DNA of 9,872 nt from Rickettsiales bacterium (lineage in GTDB: Bacteria > Pseudomonadota > Alphaproteobacteria > Rickettsiales > UBA1997). The position numbers and the translations under genes are program-made. Shown here piece after piece: positions 1-8,778 of the stretch (the first letter of the stretch is position 1; each line of letters starts with the position of its first letter). The stretch covers positions 1 through 9,872 of the forward strand of contig CANNMN010000032.1 in NCBI GenBank assembly GCA_947505885.1, in the 5' to 3' direction. The notes below the pieces were generated by a model. The model made no database searches, was not told where the DNA came from, and saw only the letters and a program-made list of their open reading frames with translations.

Positions 1-325
1 CATTAATCTGAAAAGGGATTTGCTCAGCTGCAGATTCAACAATTAATTGGCTAATTTTGACTTCAATTTCTCCGGTTTTGATATTTGGATTTACCGCGTC
101 AGTAGCGCGAGCAACAACTTCTCCCATTACGGTAATTACCGACTCAAGCTTGATTGGCTGAAGTGAATCTGTAACAAGTTGCGTAATGCCAAAATGGTCG
201 CGCAAATCAATAAAAATAAGGCTTCCGTGATCGCGCTTTGAATGAACCCAGCCTGAAAGTTTTACTGTTTGTCCGACATGAGATTTTCTCAACTCGGAGC
301 AATTATGTGTTCTATATTTATGCAT
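1..325 (-). CDS. aspS: Aspartyl-tRNA synthetase, N-terminal part (runs off the left edge)
   Basis: This is the first 108 codons of aspartyl-tRNA synthetase, the cytoplasmic class II enzyme that charges tRNA-Asp (in some bacteria also tRNA-Asn). I translated it from the minus strand. It starts [18 protein letters not shown] and continues with the anticodon-binding OB-fold signature [20 protein letters not shown] (about residues 24-43), then GITQLV and TGEIEVKIS. The MHxYRTH opening and the KRDHG version of the motif are typical of alphaproteobacterial AspRS. The catalytic domain lies outside the window. The start ATG (325-323) follows the virB3 stop codon with no gap and has no Shine-Dalgarno motif of its own, so translation is probably coupled to virB3. 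Whether the enzyme is discriminating or non-discriminating cannot be judged from this fragment. Confidence 0.93.
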   Translation of the reverse strand, partial: MHKYRTHNCSELRKSHVGQTVKLSGWVHSKRDHGSLIFIDLRDHFGITQLVTDSLQPIKLESVITVMGEVVARATDAVNPNIKTGEIEVKISQLIVESAAEQIPFQIN

Positions 326-628
326 CTAGTAAACGTCGTAAGAGTTAGTGCCGCCGTGATAATATCTGTTGCGGCAGACATTGCATTTTGACATGCTGGC
401 GATGAAAAGTTCGATGGCGCGAGGTTCTTTTAAGCAGATGAACCAGCCAACCATGTGCAAGGCAGGAAGAATAACTAAAAGGAATATGAATTGATTGGTT
501 AGGATAAAAGCGAGAAGCGAACAAATTCCGTTAAGCGCAGCAAAAGTGTAGCTAACTCCGCATAACATTGATGGTCGAGTTAAGCCCAAGAATAGTGGAT
601 CGGTAGTCAGTTGGCCAGTAGACGACAT
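326..628 (-). CDS. virB3: VirB3-family type IV secretion system inner-membrane protein
   Basis: A 100-residue protein that fits VirB3, a small inner-membrane component of VirB-type IV secretion systems that works with the VirB4 ATPase. Visible features are the N-terminal DPLFLGLTRP (residues 10-19) typical of VirB3, two hydrophobic segments (about 22-43 and 46-65), CLKEPR (65-70) at the end of the second, and a C-terminal cysteine/arginine-rich tail with CNVCRNRYYHGGTNSY (82-97), which resembles the tail of rickettsial VirB3 proteins. The length is normal for the family. The start ATG is at 628-626; no Shine-Dalgarno is visible in the A/T-rich leader. In Rickettsiales virB3 is usually followed by virB4. 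Here the next gene is aspS, abutting the stop codon, so this copy is separated from its usual partner. Other vir genes are not in the window, so I cannot tell whether a full secretion system exists. Confidence 0.88.
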   Translation of the reverse strand: MSSTGQLTTDPLFLGLTRPSMLCGVSYTFAALNGICSLLAFILTNQFIFLLVILPALHMVGWFICLKEPRAIELFIASMSKCNVCRNRYYHGGTNSYDVY

Positions 629-667
629 TTATTTAAAAAATGAAGATTGAATCAGAAGAATGTGCGC

Positions 668-696
668 ATAAAACGCGCCGCCCTTTGAAAAGTCAA
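668..696 (-). promoter_or_regulatory. Predicted sigma70-type promoter for virB3-aspS
   Basis: Reading the minus strand, TTGACT (696-691, 5 of 6 matches to the -35 consensus) is followed by a 17-base spacer and TTTTAT (673-668, 4 of 6 to the -10 consensus). This predicts transcription starting near 661, about 33 bases upstream of the virB3 start at 628. Orientation, spacing and position all fit. It is a sequence prediction only. Confidence 0.5.
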
Positions 697-715
697 CCCG
701 CGCCAACGTCATAAT
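685..715 (+). promoter_or_regulatory. Weak candidate promoter toward aatA
   Basis: In the 160-bp divergent region between virB3 and aatA, the plus strand has TTGAAA (685-690) and CATAAT (710-715) with a 19-base spacer, longer than the preferred 17. It overlaps the minus-strand promoter, so the two could compete. No better plus-strand candidate was found. The leader to the aatA start at 789 would be about 65-70 bases. Confidence 0.22.
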
Positions 716-767
716 TCGGCAGGGTCAGCATGACTCAATTCGCCACCATGATTCTGTTAAAGGGTGA

Positions 768-1991
<1,224 letters not shown>

Positions 1992-2120
1992 TTCGACCGC
2001 AAAAACTTTGGTGGGAAATTATTCAAGGCGCCTCAATTTCTAACAATCGACCTCTCTGCGTTTCGCAAATTTGCAGCATTCCTTCCCGAGACCAAGTTTT
2101 CTAAAATAAAAAATCAGCCG
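1992..2120. other. 129-bp gap between aatA and the restriction operon
   Basis: No gene, tRNA or terminator with a T-run is visible here. It contains an imperfect inverted repeat (2015-2040) with GAAATT and AATTTC arms around the perfect 8-base palindrome AGGCGCCT. Just before hsdM there is TAAAAT (2102-2107), which resembles a -10 box but has no matching -35 at a proper distance. This gap is the likely left junction of the restriction-modification cassette, and transcription of hsdM may start here or read through from aatA. Confidence 0.5.
2015..2040. repeat. Small imperfect inverted repeat upstream of hsdM
   Basis: Arms GAAATT (2015-2020) and AATTTC (2035-2040) are exact inverted complements and flank the 8-base palindrome AGGCGCCT (2026-2033), although the arms are not symmetric about it. 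It lies 24 bases after the aatA stop codon. It could be an operator or a weak RNA hairpin. There is no T-tract, so it is not a standard intrinsic terminator. Confidence 0.25.
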
Positions 2121-3692
2121 ATGAGCGAAGAACAAAAAAAACAACTAGAACAGCAACTTTGGAACATAGCCAACACGCTTAGAGGAAAGATGAATGCGGA
2201 TGAGTTCCGCGATTACATTCTTGGCTTTATTTTCTACAAATATTTGGCTGAGAAAATGGAGATTTATGCCAACTACATTTTGAAATCTAACAACATTAAA
2301 TACGAAAACATCGAAGAAAATACCGCTGAAGGTAAAGAACAAATTGAGGCCGTTAAAGAAGATACTTTGGAAAAATTGGGCTATTTCTTAAAGCCATCCG
2401 AACTATTCAGCCAAGTTGCCAAAAGAGGCAATAGCGACACAGAAGGCGAAAATAATTTCATTCTCGAAGACCTACAAAAAATCCTAAACAACATCCAGCT
2501 CAGCACCATGGGAACGGACAGCGAAGATGATTTCGACAATCTCTTTGAAGACATGGATCTAAACAGCACCAAACTTGGCAAAACTTCTGAAGCCAGAAAC
2601 GAGATCATCGCCAAGGTTCTTGCTCATTTAGACAAAATCGATTTCAAACTAGAAAATACCGAGCTCGACGTTTTGGGTGATGCCTACGAATACCTAATTG
2701 GCCAGTTCGCCAGCGGTGCCGGAAAAAAAGCTGGTGAGTTTTACACGCCACAAGAAGTTAGCAAAGTTTTGGCAAAAATTGTTACCACTAACAAGTTCAA
2801 GCTAAAGTCAGTTTACGACCCAACTTGCGGCTCAGGCTCTTTGCTTTTGCGAGTTGCCAAGGAAGTTAAGGAAGTCACTAATTTTTACGGACAAGAGTTA
2901 AACCGCACCACCTACAACCTTGCCCGCATGAATATGATTTTGCACGACGTGCATTATCGCCAATTCGACATCAAGCAAGAAGACACGCTCGAGCGCCCAC
3001 AACATTTGAATCAAAGATTCGAGGCCATCGTTGCCAACCCACCATTTTCAGCTGAGTGGAGTGCCAATCCGCTATTCACAAACGATGATCGTTTTAGCCA
3101 ATATGGCAGATTAGCGCCAGCAGGCAAAGCCGACTTCGCCTTTGTGCAACACATGATTCATCATTTGGCAGAAAACGGACAAATGGCAATTGTATTGCCG
3201 CACGGCGTTTTGTTCAGAAGTGGAGCCGAGCAGCACATTCGCAAATATTTAATCGAAGACTTAAATTACTTAGACGCTGTAATTGGTTTGCCATCCAATA
3301 TTTTCTACGGCACCTCAATTCCTACCTGCATTTTAGTTTTTAAAAAATGCCGCGAGAACCCAAATGATGTTTTATTTATTGATGCCTCACAGCATTTTGA
3401 AAAAGTAAAAACGCAAAATGTTTTGCGCGATGTTCACATTGATAAAATCGTCGAAACCTTCCGCAAACGCCTTGAGTCAGACAAATACAGCAAAAAAGCA
3501 TCCTTAAAAGAAATAGCTGCAAATGACTACAACCTCAACATCCCCCGCTATGTTGATACTTTTGAAGCTGATGAAAGCATCGACATCAACGCCATTGCCA
3601 AAGAACTAAAAGCATTAGACGCCCAAATGCTTGAAACCGACAAAACCATCACCAGTTTTTGCAAAGAGTTAAACATCGAAACGCCATTTTAA
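2121..3692 (+). CDS. hsdM: Type I restriction-modification system methyltransferase subunit HsdM
   Basis: A 523-residue N6-adenine DNA methyltransferase, the modification subunit that with HsdS forms the M2S1 methylase and with HsdR the restriction complex. An N-terminal helical HsdM domain (LWNIANTLRGKMNADEFRDY, 13-32) is followed by the N6_Mtase core: YEYLIGQFA (189-197), GEFYTP (205-210), the AdoMet-binding motif I DPTCGSGS (233-240), GQEL (257-260) and the catalytic motif IV NPPF (306-309). All key residues are present, and the length is close to EcoR124I HsdM, so it looks active. The start at 2121 gives a normal N-terminus but has no Shine-Dalgarno. A run of eight A (2134-2141) lies in codons 5-7. 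The stop is only 6 bases before rhuM, so the four genes appear to be one operon. A poor -10-like box at 2102-2107 is the only promoter hint. Confidence 0.96.
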   Translation: MSEEQKKQLEQQLWNIANTLRGKMNADEFRDYILGFIFYKYLAEKMEIYANYILKSNNIKYENIEENTAEGKEQIEAVKEDTLEKLGYFLKPSELFSQVAKRGNSDTEGENNFILEDLQKILNNIQLSTMGTDSEDDFDNLFEDMDLNSTKLGKTSEARNEIIAKVLAHLDKIDFKLENTELDVLGDAYEYLIGQFASGAGKKAGEFYTPQEVSKVLAKIVTTNKFKLKSVYDPTCGSGSLLLRVAKEVKEVTNFYGQELNRTTYNLARMNMILHDVHYRQFDIKQEDTLERPQHLNQRFEAIVANPPFSAEWSANPLFTNDDRFSQYGRLAPAGKADFAFVQHMIHHLAENGQMAIVLPHGVLFRSGAEQHIRKYLIEDLNYLDAVIGLPSNIFYGTSIPTCILVFKKCRENPNDVLFIDASQHFEKVKTQNVLRDVHIDKIVETFRKRLESDKYSKKASLKEIAANDYNLNIPRYVDTFEADESIDINAIAKELKALDAQMLETDKTITSFCKELNIETPF

Positions 3693-3698
3693 AAACCC

Positions 3699-4706
3699 AT
3701 GAAAACAGAAAATTTAAACATCGTAATTTACCAAACGCAGGATGGCAAAGCTGCCGTGTCTTTAATTGCTCAAGACGGCAATGTTTGGATGAATCAAAGT
3801 CAGCTAGCAGAACTTTTTGCCACCTCGGTGCCAAACATCAGCATGCACATCGCCAACATCTTGGAAGACAAGGAGTTGCAAGAAAATTCAGTTATTAAGG
3901 ATTACTTAACAACTGCCCAAGACGGCAAAAATTATTCAGTCACTTTCTACAGTTTAGAAATGATTTTGGCGATTGCCTTTAGGGTAAGAAGTCAAAGAGG
4001 AATTCAATTTCGTCAATGGGCAAATCGTAACCTTAGAGAATACATGGTTAAAGGCTTTGCGATGGACGACAACCGCCTTAAAAACCCCGATGGCAGACCT
4101 GACTATTTTGACGAATTACTTGCCCGCATCAGAGACATCCGTACCTCTGAAAAACGCTTTTATCAAAAAGTTAGAGATTTATTTTCTTTAAGCAGCGACT
4201 ACGACGCCAGCGATAAAGCCACGCAAATGTTTTACGCTGAAACTCAAAATAAAATTTTGTTCGCCATTACCGGAAAAACCGTCGCTGAAATTATTGTTAG
4301 CCGCGCCAATGAAAATGAGCCGAACATGGCACTTAAAAGCTGGAAAGGCTCGGTTGTAAGAAAGCAAGATATTGTGATTGCCAAAAATTATTTGTCTGAA
4401 GACGAAATAGACAGCCTTAACCGCTTTGTAATGGTGTTCTTAGAAACCGCAGAATTGAGAGCAAAAAACAGGCAAGACATCACCACTGATTTTTGGAGAG
4501 AAAACATCGATAAAATCATCCAACTTAACGACAAAAAATTATTGAGTCACAAAGGCTCTGTAAGCAACACCCAAATGGAGGAGCAAGTTGCTGAAATTTA
4601 CGAAAAATTTGACTCAAGAAGAAAAGACTTCGATGCAAAACTAGCCGATGACCAAGATTTGGAAGAGTTAAAGCGGTTAGAAACCGAAATCAAAAAACTC
4701 AAATAA
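3699..4706 (+). CDS. rhuM: RhuM-family protein embedded in the type I RM operon
   Basis: A 335-residue protein that I recognise as the virulence RhuM family, named after a Salmonella pathogenicity-island gene. Its molecular function is not established. Residues 29-60, starting WMNQSQLAELFATSVPNISM, look like a helix-turn-helix DNA-binding segment. Residues 82-123 (from TFYSLEMILAIAFRVRSQRG through FRQWANRNLREYMVKGF) form the most conserved block. A middle block contains FYAETQNKILFAITGKTVAE (178-197) and NMALKSWKG (209-217), and 229-300 is helical. The charged tail (about 295-335) is probably a coiled coil. No nuclease, methylase or ATPase motif is visible. The gene starts 6 bases after hsdM, and its TAA overlaps the hsdS ATG by one base (TAATG), which implies coordinated expression. 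RhuM genes recur near type I systems, so a regulatory or accessory defence role is a reasonable inference, not a demonstrated one. Confidence 0.88.
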   Translation: MKTENLNIVIYQTQDGKAAVSLIAQDGNVWMNQSQLAELFATSVPNISMHIANILEDKELQENSVIKDYLTTAQDGKNYSVTFYSLEMILAIAFRVRSQRGIQFRQWANRNLREYMVKGFAMDDNRLKNPDGRPDYFDELLARIRDIRTSEKRFYQKVRDLFSLSSDYDASDKATQMFYAETQNKILFAITGKTVAEIIVSRANENEPNMALKSWKGSVVRKQDIVIAKNYLSEDEIDSLNRFVMVFLETAELRAKNRQDITTDFWRENIDKIIQLNDKKLLSHKGSVSNTQMEEQVAEIYEKFDSRRKDFDAKLADDQDLEELKRLETEIKKLK

Positions 4707-5848
4707 TGGAAAAGCAAAAAAACATTCCAGCGTTGCGGTTTCCTGAGTTTGGTGGGGAGTGGGTGGAGAAAAGATTGGGAGAGATTTCAAAAATAACGAC
4801 CGGCAAACTTGACGCAAACGCAATGGTTAAGGATGGAGAGTATCGATTTTACACTTGTGCAAAAGATTATTTTAGAATTGACAGATGGGCATTTGATACC
4901 GAAGCCCTGTTAGTTTCTGGAAATGGCGCTAATGTTGGTTACATTCACTATTACAAAGGCAAATTTAATGCCTATCAAAGAACATACGTGTTGGATGGTT
5001 TTTTCGATGAAATCATTTATGTGAAGTATTTTCTCGATCATTTTCTTTCTCGAAGAATCGATGGTGAGAAAAAAGAGGGGAATACGCCCTACATAGTTCT
5101 ATCAACTCTTTCGGAAATGGATTTAAGGCTGCCAGAGATTCGAGAGCAGAAAAAAATCGCCAACTTCCTCACCGCGATTGATGAAAAGCTGCAAGCGTTG
5201 AAGAAAAAGAAAGCTCTTTTAGAGCAATATAAAAAAGGCGTGATGCAAAAAATATTCTCCCAAGAGCTGCGCTTTAAAGATGAAAACGGCAATGACTTCG
5301 CGGATTGGGAAGTGAAGAAGTTGGGCGATGTTGGAATTTTCTTTTCAGGCGGAACGCCACTTACTACAAAAAGAAAATATTTTAATGGTGAGATTCCATT
5401 TATAAGATCTGGAGAAATAAATTCTGATAAAACTCTGCAATTTATTACTGAAGAAGGTTTAAAAAATTCCTCTGCCAAAATGGTAGAAGCTGGCGACTTA
5501 CTTTATGCTTTATATGGAGCAACGAGTGGAGAGGTGGCGATTTCCAAAATCAAGGGAGCGATTAATCAGGCTATTCTGTGTATAAGATCAAATTTAAATA
5601 ATAAATTCTTATACAATTACCTACTCCTAGAGAAAGAAAATATTATCAAAACGTATTTGCAGGGTGGGCAGGGAAACCTTTCGGCAGAAATCATAAAATC
5701 ATTAAAAGTTTCAGTTCCTTCAATCTCAGAGCAGCAAAAAATCGCCAACTTCCTCACCACCATCGACACAAAAATAAACCAGCAACAAAGCCAAATCGAA
5801 AAAGTTTCTTACTACAAAAAAGGGCTGTTGCAGCAGATGTTTTGCTAA
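4706..5848 (+). CDS. hsdS: Type I restriction-modification specificity subunit HsdS
   Basis: A 380-residue DNA recognition subunit that sets the bipartite target sequence of the HsdMS methylase and HsdR complex. It has two half-subunits: target recognition domain 1 at about 10-145 (opens with LRFPEFGGEWVEKRLGEI), central conserved helices at 146-190 (EQKKIANFLTAIDEKL to YKKGVMQKIF), domain 2 at about 195-340 (opens FADWEVKKLGDV, with FFSGGTP at 212-218), and distal conserved helices at 341-380 (EQQKIANFLTTID to YKKGLLQQMF). Both halves look complete and in frame. The two domains are unlike each other, as expected for an asymmetric bipartite site, but the sequence recognised cannot be read from them. 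Translation is likely coupled to rhuM through the TAATG overlap. The two conserved regions hold a DNA direct repeat that could let the domains be exchanged. Confidence 0.95.
   Translation: MEKQKNIPALRFPEFGGEWVEKRLGEISKITTGKLDANAMVKDGEYRFYTCAKDYFRIDRWAFDTEALLVSGNGANVGYIHYYKGKFNAYQRTYVLDGFFDEIIYVKYFLDHFLSRRIDGEKKEGNTPYIVLSTLSEMDLRLPEIREQKKIANFLTAIDEKLQALKKKKALLEQYKKGVMQKIFSQELRFKDENGNDFADWEVKKLGDVGIFFSGGTPLTTKRKYFNGEIPFIRSGEINSDKTLQFITEEGLKNSSAKMVEAGDLLYALYGATSGEVAISKIKGAINQAILCIRSNLNNKFLYNYLLLEKENIIKTYLQGGQGNLSAEIIKSLKVSVPSISEQQKIANFLTTIDTKINQQQSQIEKVSYYKKGLLQQMFC
5144..5173 (+). repeat. Direct repeat copy 1 within hsdS (central conserved region)
   Basis: A 30-base block encoding EQKKIANFLT differs from the block at 5729-5758 by one base (A at 5150, C at 5735). 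The last 23 bases are identical. The copies are 585 bases apart, exactly 195 codons, so recombination between them keeps the reading frame and would remove or exchange the second recognition domain. Confidence 0.85.
5729..5758 (+). repeat. Direct repeat copy 2 within hsdS (distal conserved region)
   Basis: This is the partner of the block at 5144-5173, encoding EQQKIANFLT. It matches at 29 of 30 bases by direct comparison. Protein similarity here is expected for HsdS conserved regions; near identity at the DNA level, including third codon positions, is more than protein function requires. Confidence 0.85.
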
Positions 5849-5873
5849 ATTTTAACCAGAATTTTTACAAATT

Positions 5874-8765
5874 ATGAGCACTCAGTCAGAGCAAGTTTTA
5901 GAAGATCAATTAATTGCCCAGCTTCAGAGATTGGGCTACGCTTTTGTGTCGGTCAAAGATGAAAAAGAGCTAATTGCCAACCTCAAAACCCAATTAGAAA
6001 TTCACAATCAAGACGCTTTGACTCGCACTGGCGGTAGAAAATTTAGCGAGCAAGAATTCAAAAAAGTTTTAAACATTTTAAGCAAAGGCTCGATTTTTGA
6101 AAAAGCCAAAACGCTGCGCGAGATCAAGCAACACATCGTTCGCGATAATGGTGAGAATTTGTATTTTGAATTTTTGAATCAAGAGAAGTGGTGCCAAAAT
6201 CAATATCAGGTGACCAATCAGGTAAGCATGGAGGGCAAATATAAAAATCGCTACGATGTCACTTTATTGATTAACGGTTTGCCGCTGGTGCAAATTGAGT
6301 TGAAGCGTCGTGGCTTAGAATTGAAAGAGGCTTTTAATCAAATTAACCGCTACCAGCGCCATTCGTTTGGGGCGAGCGCGGCTTTGTTTCAATATTTGCA
6401 AATTTTTGTGATCAGCAATGGCGTGAACACAAAATATTACGCCAACAACAAAACCCAATCTTTCAAACAAACTTTTTATTGGACAGACAAAGAAAATAAT
6501 CGCCTTACCAATGTTTTAAATGGCTTTACCAGCAACTTTTTAGAGCCGTGCCACATTTCTAAAATAATTTGCAAATATGTGGTTTTGAACGAAACGCATA
6601 AAGTTTTGATGGTGCTTCGTCCTTACCAATATTATGCGGTTGAAGCTCTGGTGGACAAAGTTATGCACAGCCACAGCAACGGCTATGTTTGGCATACAAC
6701 TGGTTCGGGAAAAACGCTGACATCTTTCAAAGCCAGTCAAATTTTAACCAATTTGCCCAAGGTTAAAAAAGTGGTGTTTGTGGTTGATCGCAAAGATTTG
6801 GATTACCAAACCAGCAAAGAGTTTAATAGTTTTAGCGATGGCAGCGTTGATGGCACCGACAATACAAAGGCGCTGGTTCAGCAATTTTCTGACGACACCA
6901 AGCTAATTGTTACCACCATTCAAAAGCTAAACAGCGCCATTGGTAAAAAGCAGTATTTAGAAAAAATGACAGCGCTAAAAGATGAGCGCATTGTTTTTAT
7001 TTTTGATGAATGCCACCGCAGCCAATTTGGTGAAACGCACAATCGCATCAAAGCGTTTTTTAATAATATTCAGCTTTTTGGATTTACCGGCACGCCAATT
7101 TTTGCAGAAAATGCGGTGAAAAATGAATTGGGTAAACGCACTACTGCAGAGCTGTTTGGCGAGTGTTTGCATAAATATGTAATTACCGACGCCATTCGCG
7201 ATGAAAATGTTTTGAAGTTCGCGGTGGAATATGTTGGCAGATATAAGAAGAAGGAAGGCGCGACCGAAATTGATATTGAAGTGGAAGATATCGACACCAA
7301 AGAGTTGATGGAGTCACCAAAAAGATTAGAGAAAATTGTCGATTACATTATTGCCAATCACGGCCGCAAAACCCACGCCAAAGAGTTTAACGCCATGTTC
7401 TGCGTGAGCAGCGTTGAAACTTTGATTAAGTATTACGACATTTTGAAACGCAAAAAAGATGCGGGTGAGCATAACATTAAAATTGCTACAATCTTTAGTT
7501 ACGCAGCCAACGAAGATGACAAGGATGCCAACGGTTTTTTACCTGACGAATTAACGGTGGAAGATGTGAAGGCTGCGAACGAAATTAATAAACATAGTCG
7601 CGAAAAATTGGACGAGTTTATTTCGCACTACAACCAGATGTTTAGCTGCGCTTACTCAACCAAAGACAGCGAGCTATTTTACAACTATTACAAAGATGTT
7701 TCTTTGAAGGTGAAGGATCGCAAAATTGATATTTTGCTGGTGGTTAACATGTTTTTGACTGGGTTTGATAGCCCAACGCTAAGCACGATGTATGTTGATA
7801 AAAACCTGAAATATCACGGACTTATTCAGGCTTATTCGCGAACAAATCGTATTTTAAACGAGCAGAAATCTCAGGGAAATATTGTGGTTTTTCGTAATCT
7901 GAAGAAGGCCACAGATGAAGCCATCACGCTGTTTAGTAACAAAGAGGCGATCGATGTGATTATTATGAAGCCTTACGAAGATCATGTGAAAAAATTCAAC
8001 GATGCTTTTACCTCTTTGCTGAAAATTGCACCAAATGTTGCCAGTGTGAATAATTTACAAAGCGAAGATGATGAGCTGGATTTTGTTAAAGCCTTCAGAG
8101 AATTGATGCGGATTAAAAATATCCTCTCTGCTTTTGCTGATTTTAAGTGGGAAGATTTAGCAATGTCACAACAGCTTTTTGAAGATTATAAAAGCAAGTA
8201 TCTTGATCTTTACGACAAGGTAAAATCCGAGCACAAAAAAGAAAAAGTTTCAATTTTAGAAGATGTAGATTTTGAGTTGGAGCTTATCCATCGCGATGAA
8301 ATCAATGTCGCCTACATCATTCAATTGCTCATCAAATTGAAGGCTAAGTCTTTGATGAAAGGTTCGCTTGATTCTGGCACAGCTGAAAAAGAAATTTTAA
8401 GCATAATTAGCGGTGAAGCCGATTTGCGCAGCAAACGCGAATTAATAGAAAAATTTATTCAAGAGAATTTACCGGCTATAAAAGACTCTGAAGAGGTAAC
8501 TGAATCTTTTGAAAAATTCTGGAACGAACAAAAACAGAACGCTTTTGAACAAATTATAAAAGACGAAAATCTCTCCGTAGAAAAAACCCAAACTCTTATT
8601 GAAGACTATCTTTATGCAGAAAGAGAGCCTCTTCGAGATGAGGTACTTCGACTCTTAGAAGGCGAACAACCAAAGATATTGGAACGTAAAAAAACCGGTG
8701 ACAGAATTTTGAAGAAAATAATAGGATTTGTTGAAACTTTCATCAACGGCATGTCTGCAACTTAA
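5874..8765 (+). CDS. hsdR: Type I restriction endonuclease motor/nuclease subunit HsdR
   Basis: A 963-residue restriction subunit that translocates DNA with ATP and cleaves far from the unmodified recognition site. The N-terminal PD-(D/E)XK nuclease has Asp128 (in NRYDVTLL), Glu142 and Lys144 (in QIELKRRG), followed by the type I-specific QxxxY (Gln156, Tyr160). The SF2 motor has QYYAVEALVDKV (252-263), Walker A TTGSGKT (275-281), DECH (378-381, motif II), TGTP (405-408, motif III), VNMFLTGFDSP (624-634, motif V) and QAYSRTNR (652-659, motif VI). A helical C-terminal region (about 720-963) matches the part that docks onto the methylase in IC enzymes. No catalytic residue is missing. The protein is somewhat shorter than EcoR124I HsdR but within range. 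It starts 25 bases after hsdS without a Shine-Dalgarno and ends 13 bases before coaX, so read-through into coaX is likely. Confidence 0.96.
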   Translation: MSTQSEQVLEDQLIAQLQRLGYAFVSVKDEKELIANLKTQLEIHNQDALTRTGGRKFSEQEFKKVLNILSKGSIFEKAKTLREIKQHIVRDNGENLYFEFLNQEKWCQNQYQVTNQVSMEGKYKNRYDVTLLINGLPLVQIELKRRGLELKEAFNQINRYQRHSFGASAALFQYLQIFVISNGVNTKYYANNKTQSFKQTFYWTDKENNRLTNVLNGFTSNFLEPCHISKIICKYVVLNETHKVLMVLRPYQYYAVEALVDKVMHSHSNGYVWHTTGSGKTLTSFKASQILTNLPKVKKVVFVVDRKDLDYQTSKEFNSFSDGSVDGTDNTKALVQQFSDDTKLIVTTIQKLNSAIGKKQYLEKMTALKDERIVFIFDECHRSQFGETHNRIKAFFNNIQLFGFTGTPIFAENAVKNELGKRTTAELFGECLHKYVITDAIRDENVLKFAVEYVGRYKKKEGATEIDIEVEDIDTKELMESPKRLEKIVDYIIANHGRKTHAKEFNAMFCVSSVETLIKYYDILKRKKDAGEHNIKIATIFSYAANEDDKDANGFLPDELTVEDVKAANEINKHSREKLDEFISHYNQMFSCAYSTKDSELFYNYYKDVSLKVKDRKIDILLVVNMFLTGFDSPTLSTMYVDKNLKYHGLIQAYSRTNRILNEQKSQGNIVVFRNLKKATDEAITLFSNKEAIDVIIMKPYEDHVKKFNDAFTSLLKIAPNVASVNNLQSEDDELDFVKAFRELMRIKNILSAFADFKWEDLAMSQQLFEDYKSKYLDLYDKVKSEHKKEKVSILEDVDFELELIHRDEINVAYIIQLLIKLKAKSLMKGSLDSGTAEKEILSIISGEADLRSKRELIEKFIQENLPAIKDSEEVTESFEKFWNEQKQNAFEQIIKDENLSVEKTQTLIEDYLYAEREPLRDEVLRLLEGEQPKILERKKTGDRILKKIIGFVETFINGMSAT

Positions 8766-8778
8766 ATAACACCGAGAA

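Noticed and set aside
2079..2107. TAAAAT as a -10 box for hsdM
   Set aside because: The -10 match is good, but the base positions where a -35 should lie match poorly (TTCCTT), and the leader would be only about six bases.
3659..3898. 79-residue plus-strand frame across the hsdM-rhuM junction
   Set aside because: It overlaps the ends of two confident genes in another frame and resembles no known protein.
5089..5478. 129-residue minus-strand open frame inside hsdS
   Set aside because: Low-complexity, Phe/Ser-rich protein typical of an antisense shadow of a Lys/Glu-rich gene; hsdS covers the region with clear motifs.
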